Source: Roseibium limicola (lineage in GTDB: Bacteria > Pseudomonadota > Alphaproteobacteria > Rhizobiales > Stappiaceae). Taken from it: a DNA stretch of 64,000 bases. Position 1 is the first letter of the stretch. Each line of letters starts with the position of its first letter. Position numbers and translations under genes: made by a program. The notes under the pieces were generated by a model, which did no database searches, was not told the origin of the DNA, and was given only the letters and a program-made list of their open reading frames with translations. The DNA lies in contig NZ_JAFLNF010000002.1 of NCBI RefSeq assembly GCF_017313085.1, positions 558,001 to 622,000 of the forward strand, read 5' to 3'. Shown here in pieces: positions 41,852-52,932 of the stretch.

Positions 41852-44035
41852 TTAAGCCGAACGGACCTGACCCAGGAAGGTGCGAACCTGCTGATCGAGA
41901 TTGTTGGTCTGCTCTGTCAGGTCTTCCACCGAGATCGAGAAGCTGTTGGCAGCTTCGCGTGTCTGCGCAGAAATCTGACTGACGTTGGAAATGTCTTCCG
42001 ACACATTGGACGTTCCAACGGCGGCACGCTGGGTGTTTTCGGCAATCCCGCGCGTCGCATAACTCTGCTCCGTCACAGCGGCCGACACATCGGTGACCGA
42101 CTGGGAGATTTCGCCAATAGTCTGCTGAATGTCACCAATGGCGCCGACAGCCTCATCCGTCGCATTGCGGATCGCCGAGATCTGCAGCTGGATTTCTTCC
42201 GTCGCCTTGCCTGTCTGGGAGGCAAGCTCCTTGACCTCGGAGGCAACGACCGCAAACCCACGCCCAGCTTCTCCGGCTCGCGCCGCCTCGATGGTCGCAT
42301 TCAAGGCCAGAAGGTTGGTCTGGTCTGCAATATCGGAGATCAAGGTGATGACCTCACCAATACGGTTGGCAGCCTCAGCCAGCGATTTCACCGTTTCATT
42401 GGTCGATTCGGCACGGATCGTAGCCGTTTTCGCCACGCTTGCAGACCGCTCGATCAGCGAGGAGATTTCCTCGATTGAACTGGACAGTTGATCAGAGGCA
42501 GAGGCAATCGACTGCACTTCCGTCATGGCCTCGGCCGAGACCTTGGCAGCACGGCTAGAAGTCTCGCCCGAGTCTTCCATCATCTGTCGCATCTCGCCGG
42601 CAGATTCCCGCAGAGAGGCAGCAGAGCGCGCAACATTCTCGACGACCTGACCGACCGTTGCTTCAAAGTCCCCGGCAAGTGAGGCCAGCATCTTCTGACG
42701 CTGTTCAGCAGAAGACCGCGCAGCAAGCGCTTCTTCTTCAGCCCGCTGCTCCTGCTCTTCCTCAGCGTTCTGCCGAATTTTCAAAACCGCGCGGCCAATG
42801 TCGCCAATTTCATCGCGGCGCTTTGCCGACTTGATCTCGGTCGTACGCGTACCGGAAGCGATCGCTTCAAGCGCATTGACCAGACCGGCCAGAGGCACCG
42901 TGATGGAGCGTGAGAAGACCAAGGCGATCACGGCGGCAATCGCCACGGTGATCAAAGTAGTGATGATCATGGCGTCACGCATTTCAGTCACGCTGGCCAT
43001 CGCCTCATTCACAGAGCGCTCGGCCACCACAGCCCAGGTTCTATCGCCGACTTTCATCGGCACTGCGGACGTCAGACGATCGATGCCGTCAGCTCCAGTT
43101 ACGCTACCCTGTGTGAAGGCGCCGGCCAAAGCCCCCTGCACCGCTGCACCGGAGGCCATCTTGTTCAATGCTGTCGGTTCGCTGGCAAGTGGTTGATTGG
43201 TGATCATCCGACCGGCATCATCGACGATGTAGGCCTGACCCGTCTCGCCAAGGCCCTTGCGGTCATTGGTGACACTTTCGAGGAAGGCACTGTTGATTCG
43301 AACAACAATGACACCGCCAAGCTCTTCACCGGAAAAACTCGTCACATAGGCCGGAGCAGCAATGAACATGGATGGCTCGCCGCCGGCAGGTGCATAGGCC
43401 TCGAAGGAGGACTGGAACTGCGCACCCTTTTCAGCCACGATCGCTTTGGCGAAAACTTCGCCCAGACCGGTGCCTTTCAGCGTGTCCGAGTTGGCGTTGT
43501 CCAGAAAATCTGCGGACTTGGTAACGCTGTAAATCACCAGGCCATCTGTGTTGATAGCGAAAATATCGGCGTAATGGTTGTTCTTCCAGGACGAATAGAA
43601 GCTGTTGTGCATGTCGGTGTGCCGCCATGCATACATCGTCTTGCTGTCCTTGCCGGTCAGTTCGGCGCGCGCACTGGCGTCGGCACCTTCTGGACGGAAG
43701 TAACTGTCAAGCGCTTCCCTGTCCTTGTCCAGACTGCCCAGGGACGAGTTCAGATCCGTGAACGCCAAATTGGCAGCGGCCCCGGAAGAGGTCGTCGCAA
43801 GGTCGCCTGAAAGGCTGTTCATACGAAGATCCAGCAAGCCTTCCCGGGCGCCGGCGATCATTGCCAACTCGCTGTTCGCCGCCTTTTCGAGGCCAGAGCG
43901 CGCGTTCATGTAGCCACCGATTCCAACTGCAACGCAGGCCGTGAAGGCAACAGCAACAGTCAGAGCCGGAACAATGACCGACAACTTCGTGAATTTATGG
44001 ATGATCCCGGTCTTGGTTGAAGCAACCTTCGACAT
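41852..44035 (-). CDS. Methyl-accepting chemotaxis protein with periplasmic Cache sensor
   Basis: The 727-residue receptor has a first membrane helix (about 16-40), a large periplasmic dCache-like sensor (about 40-350, with YIVDDAGRMITNQPL and GVIVVRINSAFLES), a second helix (about 353-375, TLITVAIAAVIALVFS), a HAMP domain (SITVPLAGLVNALEAI) and a long signalling coiled coil with the hairpin tip IADQTNLLALNATIEAARAGEAGRGFAVV. It passes ligand signals to CheA/CheW. There is no C-terminal CheR-binding pentapeptide. No chemotaxis genes are near, and the ligand is unknown. Confidence 0.93.
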   Translation of the reverse strand: MSKVASTKTGIIHKFTKLSVIVPALTVAVAFTACVAVGIGGYMNARSGLEKAANSELAMIAGAREGLLDLRMNSLSGDLATTSSGAAANLAFTDLNSSLGSLDKDREALDSYFRPEGADASARAELTGKDSKTMYAWRHTDMHNSFYSSWKNNHYADIFAINTDGLVIYSVTKSADFLDNANSDTLKGTGLGEVFAKAIVAEKGAQFQSSFEAYAPAGGEPSMFIAAPAYVTSFSGEELGGVIVVRINSAFLESVTNDRKGLGETGQAYIVDDAGRMITNQPLASEPTALNKMASGAAVQGALAGAFTQGSVTGADGIDRLTSAVPMKVGDRTWAVVAERSVNEAMASVTEMRDAMIITTLITVAIAAVIALVFSRSITVPLAGLVNALEAIASGTRTTEIKSAKRRDEIGDIGRAVLKIRQNAEEEQEQRAEEEALAARSSAEQRQKMLASLAGDFEATVGQVVENVARSAASLRESAGEMRQMMEDSGETSSRAAKVSAEAMTEVQSIASASDQLSSSIEEISSLIERSASVAKTATIRAESTNETVKSLAEAANRIGEVITLISDIADQTNLLALNATIEAARAGEAGRGFAVVASEVKELASQTGKATEEIQLQISAIRNATDEAVGAIGDIQQTIGEISQSVTDVSAAVTEQSYATRGIAENTQRAAVGTSNVSEDISNVSQISAQTREAANSFSISVEDLTEQTNNLDQQVRTFLGQVRSA

Positions 44036-44284
44036 TATTCCCCCCAGAGGCAGCCGATAATATTTTTCTACCTATGAGGGAGGGAAGTTAAGAATGGGAT
44101 AATCAGGATAAATACGGAGGGACCGGACATTGATTTTCCTTACAGCCACTCTCGGAAGACCTCAGTGCTCTGACCTTCCGTTAGATCCGAAACAGGCACT
44201 CAGCCCCCTCCGAACTGGCATCAATTAAGGCCGACCATATCGGTTTCTGTAGCCCTGCGCCGAGCCTCACGGAGCCCGGCAAAA
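44036..44284. other. Spacer between chemoreceptor and ribosomal operon
   Basis: I see no gene. The part next to 44036 should hold the chemoreceptor promoter, but no convincing sigma-70 or sigma-28 pair could be picked by eye. Confidence 0.4.
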
Positions 44285-44317
44285 ACGAAAAAAGGCAGGC
44301 CCATGGGCCTGCCTCTT
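44285..44317 (-). terminator. Terminator closing the ribosomal super-operon
   Basis: AGGCAGGCCC-ATGGGCCTGCCT is a perfect palindromic stem (44293-44314), followed on the minus strand by TTTTTTCG. It lies about 25 bases after the rplQ stop codon. Confidence 0.88.
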
Positions 44318-44340
44318 CTCAATAGTCAATCGTCGGAAGA

Positions 44341-44766
44341 TTAAGCTGCGTTTTCAGCAGCTTCTTCAGCTTCAACGCGGGCACGATCTTCCGCACCACG
44401 TGCTGCCGGGTCGCGATCAACGAGTTCGATCACAGCCAGAGGAGCATTGTCGCCGTAGCGGTAGCCAGCCTTCAGAACGCGGCTGTAGCCACCCTGACGA
44501 TCCTGATAACGGTCGCCGAGAGTTTCAAACAGCTTGCGTACCATGGCAACGTCGCGGATCTGCGAAATTGCCTGACGACGAGCGTGCAGGTCGCCGCGCT
44601 TGCCAAGCGTAATCAGCTTGTCAATGATCGGCTTCATTTCTTTAGCTTTAGGCAGCGTAGTCACGATCTGCTCGTGCTTGATCAGCGACGCTGCCATGTT
44701 AGCGAACATAGCCTTACGGTGGCTAGAGGTCCGGTTGAGCTTGCGGCCGGAATTACCGTGGCGCAT
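44341..44766 (-). CDS. rplQ: 50S ribosomal protein L17
   Basis: The 141-residue protein starts [17 protein letters not shown], the L17 hallmark, and includes [23 protein letters not shown]17 binds 23S rRNA domain III near the tunnel exit. The alanine/glutamate-rich tail is common in alphaproteobacteria. AAGGAG before the ATG at 44766 sets the start, seven codons inside the longest frame. Last gene of the super-operon, directly behind rpoA. Confidence 0.96.
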   Translation of the reverse strand: MRHGNSGRKLNRTSSHRKAMFANMAASLIKHEQIVTTLPKAKEMKPIIDKLITLGKRGDLHARRQAISQIRDVAMVRKLFETLGDRYQDRQGGYSRVLKAGYRYGDNAPLAVIELVDRDPAARGAEDRARVEAEEAAENAA

Positions 44767-44852
44767 GGCCCTCTCCTTTTTCAAATCGGCGCGGAAGGTT
44801 TCCTTGAGGGACCCGTCCGCCCGGTTGCTCTCTAAAAGGGACTAAAAGCCCC

Positions 44853-45875
44853 TTAATACTGATGGTCTTCGTACCGCTTGGCGAGGTCTTCGATGTTCTC
44901 AGGCGGCCAGTTGGCGACTTCCATGCCAAGATGGAGACCCATCTGGGCGAGAACTTCTTTGATCTCGTTCAGCGACTTGCGGCCGAAATTCGGCGTGCGC
45001 AGCATTTCCGCTTCGGTCTTCTGGATCAGATCGCCAATATACACGATATTGTCGTTCTTCAGGCAGTTGGCGGAGCGGACGGACAGTTCCAGTTCGTCGA
45101 CCTTCTTAAGAAGCGCCGGGTTGAAGGCCAGTTCCGGGACAGTGTCCTCGGGGACTTCGCGCTGAGGCTCTTCGAAGTTGACGAAGATGGAAAGCTGATC
45201 CTGAAGGATGCGCGCAGCGAATGCGACTGCGTCATCCGGCTTCACAGAACCGTCAGTTTCAACGGTCAGTGTCAGTTTGTCATAGTCAAGAACCTGACCT
45301 TCACGGGTGTTTTCCACCTTGTAGGACACTTTCTTGACCGGAGAGTAAAGGCTGTCTACCGGAATGAGACCGATAGGAGCATCTTCCGGCCGGTTACGGT
45401 CAGCGGCGACGTAGCCTTTGCCCGTGTTGACCGTAAACTCCATACGGATTTCCGCGCCCTCATCGAGCGTGCAGAGAACCAGTTCCGGGTTTAGCACTTC
45501 GACATCGCCAACAGTCTGGATATCACCAGCGGTAACGAGGCCAGGGCCCTGCTTGCGCACGACCATGCGCTTCGGACCTTCGCCTTCCATGCGCAGAGCG
45601 ATCTCTTTGACGTTCAGGATGATGTCAGTGACATCTTCGCGAACACCAGGGATAGAAGAGAACTCATGAAGCACACCGTCGATTTGCACAGCAGTCACTG
45701 CAGCGCCCTGGAGGGACGACAACAGAATGCGGCGCAGCGCGTTGCCGAGCGTCAGACCATAACCGCGCTCAAGCGGCTCGGCGACAACAGTCGCCAGGAA
45801 GCGCGAGTCATCACCCGGCTTCACTTCGAGCTTGGTCGGCTTGATCAGTTCTTGCCAGTTCTTTTGAATGGTCAC
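44853..45875 (-). CDS. rpoA: RNA polymerase alpha subunit
   Basis: The 340-residue protein starts with a GTG ([18 protein letters not shown]) behind AAGGGG. The N-terminal assembly domain includes [21 protein letters not shown], and the C-terminal domain, which touches upstream DNA and activators, has [21 protein letters not shown] with [17 protein letters not shown]. It sits between rpsK and rplQ as in other alphaproteobacteria. Confidence 0.97.
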   Translation of the reverse strand: MTIQKNWQELIKPTKLEVKPGDDSRFLATVVAEPLERGYGLTLGNALRRILLSSLQGAAVTAVQIDGVLHEFSSIPGVREDVTDIILNVKEIALRMEGEGPKRMVVRKQGPGLVTAGDIQTVGDVEVLNPELVLCTLDEGAEIRMEFTVNTGKGYVAADRNRPEDAPIGLIPVDSLYSPVKKVSYKVENTREGQVLDYDKLTLTVETDGSVKPDDAVAFAARILQDQLSIFVNFEEPQREVPEDTVPELAFNPALLKKVDELELSVRSANCLKNDNIVYIGDLIQKTEAEMLRTPNFGRKSLNEIKEVLAQMGLHLGMEVANWPPENIEDLAKRYEDHQY

Positions 45876-45963
45876 TTTTTGCCCCTTCGGCGATCCCGCT
45901 CAGCACAGCTAGCACCGAGCCATTCTTTGCCATTGGAGAAACAGAAGCCTAAGACACGAAGTC

Positions 45964-46353
45964 TTAGACGCGGCGACGCTTACGCGGACGGCAACCGTTG
46001 TGCGGAATCGTCGTCACGTCACGGATGGACGTGATCAGGAAACCCGCAGCCTGCAGTGCGCGCAGAGCAGATTCACGCCCTGAACCTGGACCACGAACTT
46101 CAACTTCAAGAGTCCGCATACCGTGATCAGCAGCCTTTTTAGCCGCATCTTCAGCAGCGACCTGAGCCGCGTACGGAGTGGACTTACGGGACCCCTTGAA
46201 ACCAAGAGCACCAGCGGAAGACCAGGAAATCGTATTTCCCTGAGCATCAGTAATGGTGATCATGGTGTTGTTGAAGGTCGAGTTTACATGTGCCACGCCG
46301 GAAGAGATGTTCTTCCGTTCGCGACGACGCACTCGCGTCGTTTCTTTAGCCAT
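45964..46353 (-). CDS. rpsK: 30S ribosomal protein S11
   Basis: The 129-residue protein has the S11 features: [40 protein letters not shown], and the closing [19 protein letters not shown]11 lies on the platform by the E site. It stands between rpsM and rpoA. Confidence 0.97.
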   Translation of the reverse strand: MAKETTRVRRRERKNISSGVAHVNSTFNNTMITITDAQGNTISWSSAGALGFKGSRKSTPYAAQVAAEDAAKKAADHGMRTLEVEVRGPGSGRESALRALQAAGFLITSIRDVTTIPHNGCRPRKRRRV

Positions 46354-46419
46354 TCTTAATCCTTACATTGATCTCGTCACTGCCGTAATACCGGCAGCTC
46401 CACCGACAATCGTCAGGGC

Positions 46420-46788
46420 TTACTTCTTCTTGCCTGCGATCGCCTTAGCCGGCCCCTTACGAGTACGGGCGTTCGTATGCGTACGCTGACCACGAACCGG
46501 CAGGCCACGACGGTGACGCAGGCCACGGTAGCAACCAAGGTCCATCAGACGCTTGATGTTCATTGCAGTCTCACGACGCAGGTCACCTTCAACGATGTAA
46601 TCAGCGTCGATGGCTTCACGAATCTGCAGGACTTCAGCGTCCGAAAGTTCGTTGACCCGGCGTTCCGGCGCGATGTTCGCCTTTGCGACGATTTCCTGCG
46701 CGAACTTGGAACCGATGCCGTGAATATACTGAAGCGCGATAACAACGCGCTTGTTAGTCGGAATGTTAACGCCAGCAATACGTGCCAC
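46420..46788 (-). CDS. rpsM: 30S ribosomal protein S13
   Basis: The 122-residue protein begins at a GTG ([20 protein letters not shown]) behind GGAGATGAAAC, and ends with [20 protein letters not shown] and a lysine-rich tail that contacts P-site tRNA. It follows a 267-base gap after adk, the largest break in the operon, so a promoter may lie in front. Confidence 0.97.
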   Translation of the reverse strand: MARIAGVNIPTNKRVVIALQYIHGIGSKFAQEIVAKANIAPERRVNELSDAEVLQIREAIDADYIVEGDLRRETAMNIKRLMDLGCYRGLRHRRGLPVRGQRTHTNARTRKGPAKAIAGKKK

Positions 46789-47055
46789 GTTTCATCTCCA
46801 TTTTGGCATAGTCATAAAGACCATGCGGGTGCTTGTTATAATCCTCGCGTCCGGTGGAGCCCGGCCCTTGCGAGGTACTTTTTATTGTGCCGGCGCAACT
46901 ATTGCACCGAGCAGTCGCACAACACAGACCGGATATCCGCCTGCCCTGCACCCAATACCAAGAATCAGCAACCGACCCTCAGCACAGAAGGAGCCGTACC
47001 GGTAAAACCGGAACGGCGCCAAACTTTTTAAGCTAGAGCGCGCTCTTTAACGGCT
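46789..47055 (-). other. 267-bp gap between adk and rpsM with hairpins
   Basis: On the minus strand after the adk stop there is the perfect dyad AGAGCGCGCTCT (47035-47046) and an 11-base stem with one mismatch at 46993-47003 with 47007-47017. Neither has a T-run. It may hold processing sites or a promoter for rpsM-rpsK-rpoA-rplQ; TATAAC occurs about 46830 but I found no good partner box. Confidence 0.4.
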
Positions 47056-47652
47056 CTAAACATTCTCGTCAAGGTTAGCCAGAACAGATTCAACATCCGA
47101 GCTGACTTGATCAATTGACTGCATGCCATCGACGACAGCAAGAAGACCGGCTTTCTCGTAATAAGGAATTACGACAGCCGTATCCTGATTGTAGGCCTCA
47201 AGACGACCTTTGAAGACTTCCGGATCATCATCCTTGCGGACCGGTTGACCCGCAGAAGCCGCATCGGCGGCCCGTTTCATGATTCGATCCACGAGCTTGG
47301 TCTGATCAACCCGCAGTTCAATCACGGTATCGAGCGCCAGGCCCTTGTTCTTCAACATGTCGGCAAGTGCATCGGCCTGACCGACCGTCCGCGGAAAGCC
47401 ATCCAGGATGAAACCCTTCTGAGCGTCCGCTTCGTCGATCCGCTCGCGGATGATCCCAACAACCACGTCGTCAGGCACCAGCTTGCCGTTGTCTACCAAC
47501 TCCTTGGCGGCCAATCCCACCGGCGTCCCAGCAGCCATGGCTGCACGCAACATGTCACCGGTAGAAAGCTGGGGGATGCCATATTTGGCTACCAGGCGTC
47601 CAGCCTGTGTCCCCTTCCCCGCCCCAGGCGGACCCACCAAAATCAGTCTCAT
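47056..47652 (-). CDS. adk: Adenylate kinase, short form
   Basis: The 198-residue enzyme has the P-loop [14 protein letters not shown] (about 7-20), [26 protein letters not shown] and [16 protein letters not shown]. The LID is short ([21 protein letters not shown]), without the zinc-binding cysteines of long forms. It balances AMP, ADP and ATP. Its ATG overlaps the secY stop by four bases. Confidence 0.96.
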   Translation of the reverse strand: MRLILVGPPGAGKGTQAGRLVAKYGIPQLSTGDMLRAAMAAGTPVGLAAKELVDNGKLVPDDVVVGIIRERIDEADAQKGFILDGFPRTVGQADALADMLKNKGLALDTVIELRVDQTKLVDRIMKRAADAASAGQPVRKDDDPEVFKGRLEAYNQDTAVVIPYYEKAGLLAVVDGMQSIDQVSSDVESVLANLDENV

Positions 47653-48983
47653 CGCCGTTTCCCCCTCAGCTTTGATTTTTTCACCAGTCCCTCATACTGG
47701 TGAGCGAGCAGATGACCCTGGATCTGCGAAACAGTATCCATGGTTACACTGACGACGATCAACAGCGAGGTCCCCCCGAAATAAAACGGAACGCCGGTGG
47801 CCGAAATGAGGAATTCGGGTAATAGACAAACGAGCGTTATGTAGATCGCACCCACAACGGTGATGCGCGTCAACACGTAATCGATGTACTGCGCCGTCCG
47901 TTCACCTGGACGAATTCCCGGAATAAACCCACCGTGACGCTTCAGATTATCTGCAGTCTCCGTCGGATTGAAAACAATCGCGGTATAGAAGAAGCAGAAG
48001 AAAATGATCATCGCCGCATAGGCCAGCATATAGAGCGGCTGCCCATGGCCCAGAAGCGCGGTGATGGTCGAGACCCACTCATTCGTGGCCGCATCAGCCG
48101 AAAAGCCCGCGATGGTAGCCGGAACCAGCAACAGCGACGACGCAAAGATCGGCGGAATGACACCAGCGGTGTTGAGCTTCAGCGGCAAGAAGGACGTATT
48201 GCCTTCAAACATCCGGTTGCCCTGCTGACGCTTCGGATACTGGATCAAAAGCCGGCGTTGAGCCCGTTCCATGAAGACAATCAACGCGATCGTCAGAACA
48301 GCCAGAATAATCACCGCCAGGATGATCCAGGTGGCAAGCGCGCCCTGACGACCAAGTTCCAGCGTGGAAACGATCGCACTCGGGAGGCCCGCTACAATGC
48401 CGGCAAAAATGATCAGCGAAATACCGTTGCCGATGCCGCGTGAAGTGATCTGCTCACCCAGCCACATCAGGAACATGGTACCGCCCACCAGGGTCAGAAC
48501 CGTCGAGGCACGGAAGAACCAGCCCGGATCGGACACCACATTAGAGGCGCCTTCAAGCCCGACAGCAATTCCGTAGGCCTGGAAGGCCCCGAGAATCACA
48601 GTCCCGTATCGGGTGTATTGGTTGATAACCTTACGACCCTGCTCTCCGTCTTTCTTCAACTGCTCCAGCGACGGAACAACCGTCGTCATGAGCTGCATGA
48701 TGATCGAGGCGGAGATATACGGCATGATGCCGAGTGCGAAGATAGCCATCCGCTGCACCGCGCCACCGGAGAACATGTTGAACATGCCAATGATACCGGA
48801 CTGAGCCTGATTAAAGGCCTGCGCGAACGCTTCCGGATTAATACCCGGCAGCGGGATGTAAGTCCCCAGTCGATAAACCAAAAGCGCCCCTAGTGTGAAC
48901 CAGATGCGCTTCTTGAGTTCGTCAGCTTTGGCGAAAGCTGAAAAATTGAGATTAGACGCCAGTTGCTCGGCGGCCGATGCCAT
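47649..48983 (-). CDS. secY: Preprotein translocase subunit SecY
   Basis: The product of 444 residues has ten membrane helices, with [15 protein letters not shown] near the first, [21 protein letters not shown] in the second, and the cytosolic loop [19 protein letters not shown] between helices 8 and 9. It is the channel core of the Sec translocon with SecE and SecG. It is placed between rplO and adk as usual, overlapping adk. Confidence 0.97.
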   Translation of the reverse strand: MASAAEQLASNLNFSAFAKADELKKRIWFTLGALLVYRLGTYIPLPGINPEAFAQAFNQAQSGIIGMFNMFSGGAVQRMAIFALGIMPYISASIIMQLMTTVVPSLEQLKKDGEQGRKVINQYTRYGTVILGAFQAYGIAVGLEGASNVVSDPGWFFRASTVLTLVGGTMFLMWLGEQITSRGIGNGISLIIFAGIVAGLPSAIVSTLELGRQGALATWIILAVIILAVLTIALIVFMERAQRRLLIQYPKRQQGNRMFEGNTSFLPLKLNTAGVIPPIFASSLLLVPATIAGFSADAATNEWVSTITALLGHGQPLYMLAYAAMIIFFCFFYTAIVFNPTETADNLKRHGGFIPGIRPGERTAQYIDYVLTRITVVGAIYITLVCLLPEFLISATGVPFYFGGTSLLIVVSVTMDTVSQIQGHLLAHQYEGLVKKSKLRGKRR

Positions 48984-49030
48984 GCCCTACTCCGACGGAA
49001 TAAACCGAATAAATGGGAAAGCCCAGGCCG

Positions 49031-49498
49031 TTAGGCCTGAGCTCCCTTAACAACAACTTTGCCGCCGGCCTTTTCAACTGCTGCAGCAGCAGTCTTGGAG
49101 GCACCGGCAACTTCGAAGGTGACTGCGACTTTGAGTTCGCCGTCAGCGACCAGACGGACGCCATCCTTCACGCGCTTGACAATACCAGCAGCCTTTAGCG
49201 CCTCGACCGAAACGGTCTCGGAAGCGTTCAGCTTGCCTGCATCGATTGCGGTCTGAACACGACCCAGGGAGACAGTGTTGTACTCCTTGGCAAAGATGTT
49301 CGTGAAACCGCGCTTCGGAAGACGGCGATGCAGAGGCATCTGGCCACCTTCGAAGCCCTTGATAGCGACGCCGGAGCGGGACTTCTGACCTTTGACACCA
49401 CGGCCACCGGTCTTGCCCTTGCCAGAACCGATACCACGGCCAACGCGGGTGCGGTTCTTGACGGCACCTTCGTTGTCATGAAGTTCGTTGAGCTTCAT
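49031..49498 (-). CDS. rplO: 50S ribosomal protein L15
   Basis: The protein of 155 residues begins [22 protein letters not shown], with the glycine-rich [20 protein letters not shown] and [17 protein letters not shown] of L15. Two ATG codons are in tandem; GGAG spacing favours the second at 49498. The alanine-rich tail is normal for the group. Confidence 0.96.
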   Translation of the reverse strand: MKLNELHDNEGAVKNRTRVGRGIGSGKGKTGGRGVKGQKSRSGVAIKGFEGGQMPLHRRLPKRGFTNIFAKEYNTVSLGRVQTAIDAGKLNASETVSVEALKAAGIVKRVKDGVRLVADGELKVAVTFEVAGASKTAAAAVEKAGGKVVVKGAQA

Positions 49499-49518
49499 CA
49501 TACTTCTCCCGCCTCGCC

Positions 49519-49713
49519 TTATGCGTCTTCGACGACACGGACGAGATGCTGGACCTTATTGATCATGCCGCGCACTTCAGGTGTGTCCTTCAGTGTGGAG
49601 CGACGGTGCATCTTGTTCAGGCCGAGACCGATAAGCGTCGCGCGCTGGTCCTGAGGACGGCGCAGCGGGCTTGCGATCTGTTCGACCGTAACAGTCTTTT
49701 CGGTGTTCGCCAT
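49519..49713 (-). CDS. rpmD: 50S ribosomal protein L30
   Basis: The 64-residue protein has [42 protein letters not shown] and a closing [14 protein letters not shown], typical of bacterial L30. ATG at 49713 follows GAGGG; the open frame has five more codons upstream without support. Confidence 0.95.
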   Translation of the reverse strand: MANTEKTVTVEQIASPLRRPQDQRATLIGLGLNKMHRRSTLKDTPEVRGMINKVQHLVRVVEDA

Positions 49714-49754
49714 GGAACTAACCCTCATTCAACTGGGCACGGAGGCCGCCGAGT

Positions 49755-50321
49755 TCAAGCCTCGGCGGCTGCCGGAGCCGCTTCTTCGTTGTTATCACGA
49801 CGTCGCGACTGCAGCACAGAGACCTTGAGGCCTCGGCGTGCCGCGACCGAACGCGGGCTGTCTTCACGGGCCAGTGCATCGAAAGTGGCACGAACCATGT
49901 TATACGGGTTCGAGGAACCAAGAGACTTGGCAACCACGTCCTGTACACCCAGGGTTTCGAAAACCGCACGCATCGGACCACCAGCAATGATACCTGTACC
50001 GGCCGGAGCCGCACGCAGGATCACCTTGCCAGCACCGTGACGGCCTTCCACATCATGATGCAGAGTACGGCCTTCACGCAGTGGCACGCGGATCATTGTC
50101 CGTTTAGCGGCTTCAGTTGCCTTGCGGATGGCTTCTGGCACTTCACGTGCCTTGCCATGACCGAAGCCAACGCGGCCTTTCTGATCGCCCACAACCACCA
50201 ACGCAGCGAAGCCGAAGCGACGGCCACCCTTGACCACCTTGGCAACGCGGTTGATGTGAACGAGCTTGTCGACGAATTCGCTGTCGCGGTCATCGCGATC
50301 GCGATTATCTTGTCTCGCCAT
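49755..50321 (-). CDS. rpsE: 30S ribosomal protein S5
   Basis: The 188-residue protein has the S5 double-stranded RNA-binding part ([20 protein letters not shown]) and the decoding-fidelity region with [20 protein letters not shown] and [15 protein letters not shown]. The acidic/alanine tail is longer than in enterobacteria. S5 lines the mRNA entry channel. Confidence 0.96.
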   Translation of the reverse strand: MARQDNRDRDDRDSEFVDKLVHINRVAKVVKGGRRFGFAALVVVGDQKGRVGFGHGKAREVPEAIRKATEAAKRTMIRVPLREGRTLHHDVEGRHGAGKVILRAAPAGTGIIAGGPMRAVFETLGVQDVVAKSLGSSNPYNMVRATFDALAREDSPRSVAARRGLKVSVLQSRRRDNNEEAAPAAAEA

Positions 50322-50359
50322 TTTATTCTTCCGTTCTTAAGAGCGCCAACGGGCGCTGG

Positions 50360-50722
50360 TCAGAATTCAAGCCCACCGTCGCGGGCAGCATCGGCAAGCG
50401 CTTTGACGCGCCCATGATACTGATACCCACCACGGTCGAACACGACCTGCTTGATGCCAGCGGCCAAAGCGCGCTCAGCCACAAGCTTACCGACAGCAAC
50501 TGCAGCAGCAGTGTCGGCGCCCGTCTTCAGGCCGCCCTTGGTATCCTGCTCGATCGTCGAGGCGGAAACGAGGGTGAAACCCTTCGCATCGTCAATGATC
50601 TGGGCATAGATCTGCTTGGACGAGCGGAATACAGAAAGGCGCGGACGTCCGTTCGCGACTTTCTTGAGAGAACGGCGCACGCGATCGCGGCGGCGTTCGA
50701 AAGCAATTTTGCTATTCGCCAT
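50360..50722 (-). CDS. rplR: 50S ribosomal protein L18
   Basis: The 120-residue protein has the L18 core: [41 protein letters not shown] and the closing [19 protein letters not shown]. It holds 5S rRNA to the large subunit together with L5. Placed between rplF and rpsE. Confidence 0.96.
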   Translation of the reverse strand: MANSKIAFERRRDRVRRSLKKVANGRPRLSVFRSSKQIYAQIIDDAKGFTLVSASTIEQDTKGGLKTGADTAAAVAVGKLVAERALAAGIKQVVFDRGGYQYHGRVKALADAARDGGLEF

Positions 50723-50734
50723 GATCCAGGTCCG

Positions 50735-51268
50735 TTATTTCTTCTTGCCTTCTTTACGGACGATAAACTCGCCCGCATAACGAACGCCTTTGCCCTTATA
50801 GGGCTCCGGCGGGCGGAAATCGCGGATTTCTGCCGCAACCTGACCGACTGACTGCTTGTCAATCCCGGAGATCGTGATCTCCGTCGGCTTCGGACACTTG
50901 ATGTCAATGCCTTCCGGAATCGGAAAGAGAACATCGTGGGAGAAACCCAACGCAAGCTGAAGATTTTGACCCTGAATCTGGGCACGGTAACCAACACCTG
51001 TGATTTCCAGCTTCTTTTCGAAGCCGGCATGCACACCAGTGATGATGTTTTCCACCATCGTCCGGCTCATGCCCCACATGGAGCGAGCGGTCTTGGTAGT
51101 ACCACGGGGATCGATCTTTATCCCCTCTTCAGTCATTTCGGCCAAAACAAACTCGTTAAGGACGAAGGAGAGTTCACCCTTCGGACCCTTAACGGAGACT
51201 GTCTGACCGTTGATCGTTGCCGTTACCCCGCTAGGCACGGGGACTGGCTTTTTGCCAATACGAGACAT
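50735..51268 (-). CDS. rplF: 50S ribosomal protein L6
   Basis: The 177-residue protein has two L6 repeats, [21 protein letters not shown] at the start and [15 protein letters not shown] with [20 protein letters not shown] and a lysine tail at the end. L6 supports the factor-binding region near the sarcin-ricin loop. Confidence 0.97.
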   Translation of the reverse strand: MSRIGKKPVPVPSGVTATINGQTVSVKGPKGELSFVLNEFVLAEMTEEGIKIDPRGTTKTARSMWGMSRTMVENIITGVHAGFEKKLEITGVGYRAQIQGQNLQLALGFSHDVLFPIPEGIDIKCPKPTEITISGIDKQSVGQVAAEIRDFRPPEPYKGKGVRYAGEFIVRKEGKKK

Positions 51269-51315
51269 CTGACCAACCTTAGTCGATATGAATTAAAGTG
51301 AAATCTGATGCCGCA

Positions 51316-51714
51316 TCAGAAGACGCGGCACAGAACCTCACCACCTACGTTTTCTTCCCGCGCCTGATGATCACACATGACGCCACGCGGAGTCGAAAGA
51401 ATCGACACGCCCAGGCCATTGGACACATGCGGGATGTTCTTCACCGACGAATACACCCGACGGCCAGGCTTGGAAACCCGCTCAATCGTGCGGATCACCG
51501 GCTCACCGTCAAAGTACTTCAACTCGATCTCCAACTCGGACTTGCCGCCCTCGTATTCGACCGTGGTGAAGCCACGGATGTACCCTTCCTTGGCGAGCAC
51601 TTCAAGTACGTGCGCGCGCAATTTGGAATTTGGTGAAGATACTTTGCCCTTACGCCGCATTTGTGCGTTACGAATACGGGTGAGCATATCCCCCAACGGA
51701 TCAGAAATTGCCAT
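51316..51714 (-). CDS. rpsH: 30S ribosomal protein S8
   Basis: The 132-residue protein starts [20 protein letters not shown] and ends with [21 protein letters not shown] and [11 protein letters not shown], as in S8. It binds the central domain of 16S rRNA and, in many bacteria, represses translation of the spc genes by binding their mRNA. Confidence 0.97.
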   Translation of the reverse strand: MAISDPLGDMLTRIRNAQMRRKGKVSSPNSKLRAHVLEVLAKEGYIRGFTTVEYEGGKSELEIELKYFDGEPVIRTIERVSKPGRRVYSSVKNIPHVSNGLGVSILSTPRGVMCDHQAREENVGGEVLCRVF

Positions 51715-51726
51715 CGGAGTTTCTCC

Positions 51727-52032
51727 TTACCAGCTGGACTTGACCAGGCCCGGGATCTTACCCAGCGAGCCAAGTTCACGAAGCGCAATACGCGACATCT
51801 TCAGCTTGCGGTAAAAACCGCGCGGGCGACCCGTTACTTCGCACCGGTTACGAACCCGGTTCGGAGCAGAGTTCCGCGGCAGTTTGGCCAGCTCAAGGCG
51901 TGCATTGAACTGCTCTTCCGGGCTCACCGAAGAATCCTTCGCTTTTGCCTTTAGGGCAGCGCGCTTTTCAGCGTACTTTTTAACAAGCTTCTTACGACGC
52001 TCGTTTTTTTCGACCGCGCTCTTCTTCGCCAT
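51727..52032 (-). CDS. rpsN: 30S ribosomal protein S14 (zinc-free form)
   Basis: The 101-residue protein has the long form of S14, ending with [19 protein letters not shown] and [18 protein letters not shown]. The CxxC...CxxC zinc site of the short form is absent. It assembles late in the head of the small subunit. Confidence 0.97.
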   Translation of the reverse strand: MAKKSAVEKNERRKKLVKKYAEKRAALKAKAKDSSVSPEEQFNARLELAKLPRNSAPNRVRNRCEVTGRPRGFYRKLKMSRIALRELGSLGKIPGLVKSSW

Positions 52033-52064
52033 CGTGGTTCCTCGTTCCTTTCCCGTATCTCGGC

Positions 52065-52622
52065 TTATTTACCGAACGGGAAGTTGAACGCGCGCAGCAG
52101 TTCGCGCGCCTCGTCATCGGTCGTAGCAGTGGTACAGACGATCACGTCCATACCCCAGATCTGATCGACCTTATCGTATTCGATTTCCGGGAACACGATA
52201 TGTTCCTTGATACCCATGGCATAGTTGCCGCGGCCATCAAAGGACTTCGCGTTCAGACCGCGGAAATCACGTACGCGCGGCAGCGCGATTGTGATCAGAC
52301 GGTCCAGGAATTCGTACATCTGCTGGCGACGCAGGGTAACCTTTGCACCAAGCGGCATCCCTTCACGGACCTTGAAGGTCGCGATGGACTTCTTGGCCTT
52401 GGTGATTACTGGCTTTTGGCCGGCAATCGCCATCAGGTCATCAGCAGCAATGCGCGCTTTTTTGGAATCGGCAACTGCTTCGCCAATCCCAATGTTCAGA
52501 ACGACCTTTTCCAGACCAGGAACCTGCATTGGGTTCGAGTACTGGAACTTCTCCTGAAGCTGCTTGCGCACAACGTCATCGTAGTGCGTCTTCAGACGCG
52601 GAACATAGCTGGTATCAGCCAT
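52065..52622 (-). CDS. rplE: 50S ribosomal protein L5
   Basis: The protein of 185 residues has [44 protein letters not shown] and [22 protein letters not shown], the L5 signatures. It binds 5S rRNA and touches P-site tRNA. Its ATG overlaps the end of rplX by eight bases. Confidence 0.97.
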   Translation of the reverse strand: MADTSYVPRLKTHYDDVVRKQLQEKFQYSNPMQVPGLEKVVLNIGIGEAVADSKKARIAADDLMAIAGQKPVITKAKKSIATFKVREGMPLGAKVTLRRQQMYEFLDRLITIALPRVRDFRGLNAKSFDGRGNYAMGIKEHIVFPEIEYDKVDQIWGMDVIVCTTATTDDEARELLRAFNFPFGK

Positions 52623-52932
52623 CGATCAGGTCTCCCGAACGCTTGGCCACGCGGACCTTTGTACCATCTTCCTGCACTTTAAAGCCGACGCGTGTTGCCT
52701 TGCCGTCCTTAGGATCGGCCAGAGCAAGGTTGGAGAGCTGGATCGGTGCTTCTTTAGCAACGATGCCGGCTTCCTGGGTCTGCGTCTGCTTCTGGTGACG
52801 ACGAACGACATTAACGCCGCGCACAAGCGCTTTGTTATCCGTTGGCATTACCTGCAGGATCTCACCGGTCTTGCCCTTGTCACGACCGGTCAATACGACG
52901 ACTGTGTCGCCTTTTTTAATCTTCGCAGCCAT
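52615..52932 (-). CDS. rplX: 50S ribosomal protein L24
   Basis: The 105-residue protein has the KOW motif [21 protein letters not shown] near the start and [22 protein letters not shown] after it. L24 starts large-subunit assembly at the 5' end of 23S rRNA. ATG overlaps the rplN stop by one base. Confidence 0.96.
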   Translation of the reverse strand: MAAKIKKGDTVVVLTGRDKGKTGEILQVMPTDNKALVRGVNVVRRHQKQTQTQEAGIVAKEAPIQLSNLALADPKDGKATRVGFKVQEDGTKVRVAKRSGDLIDG

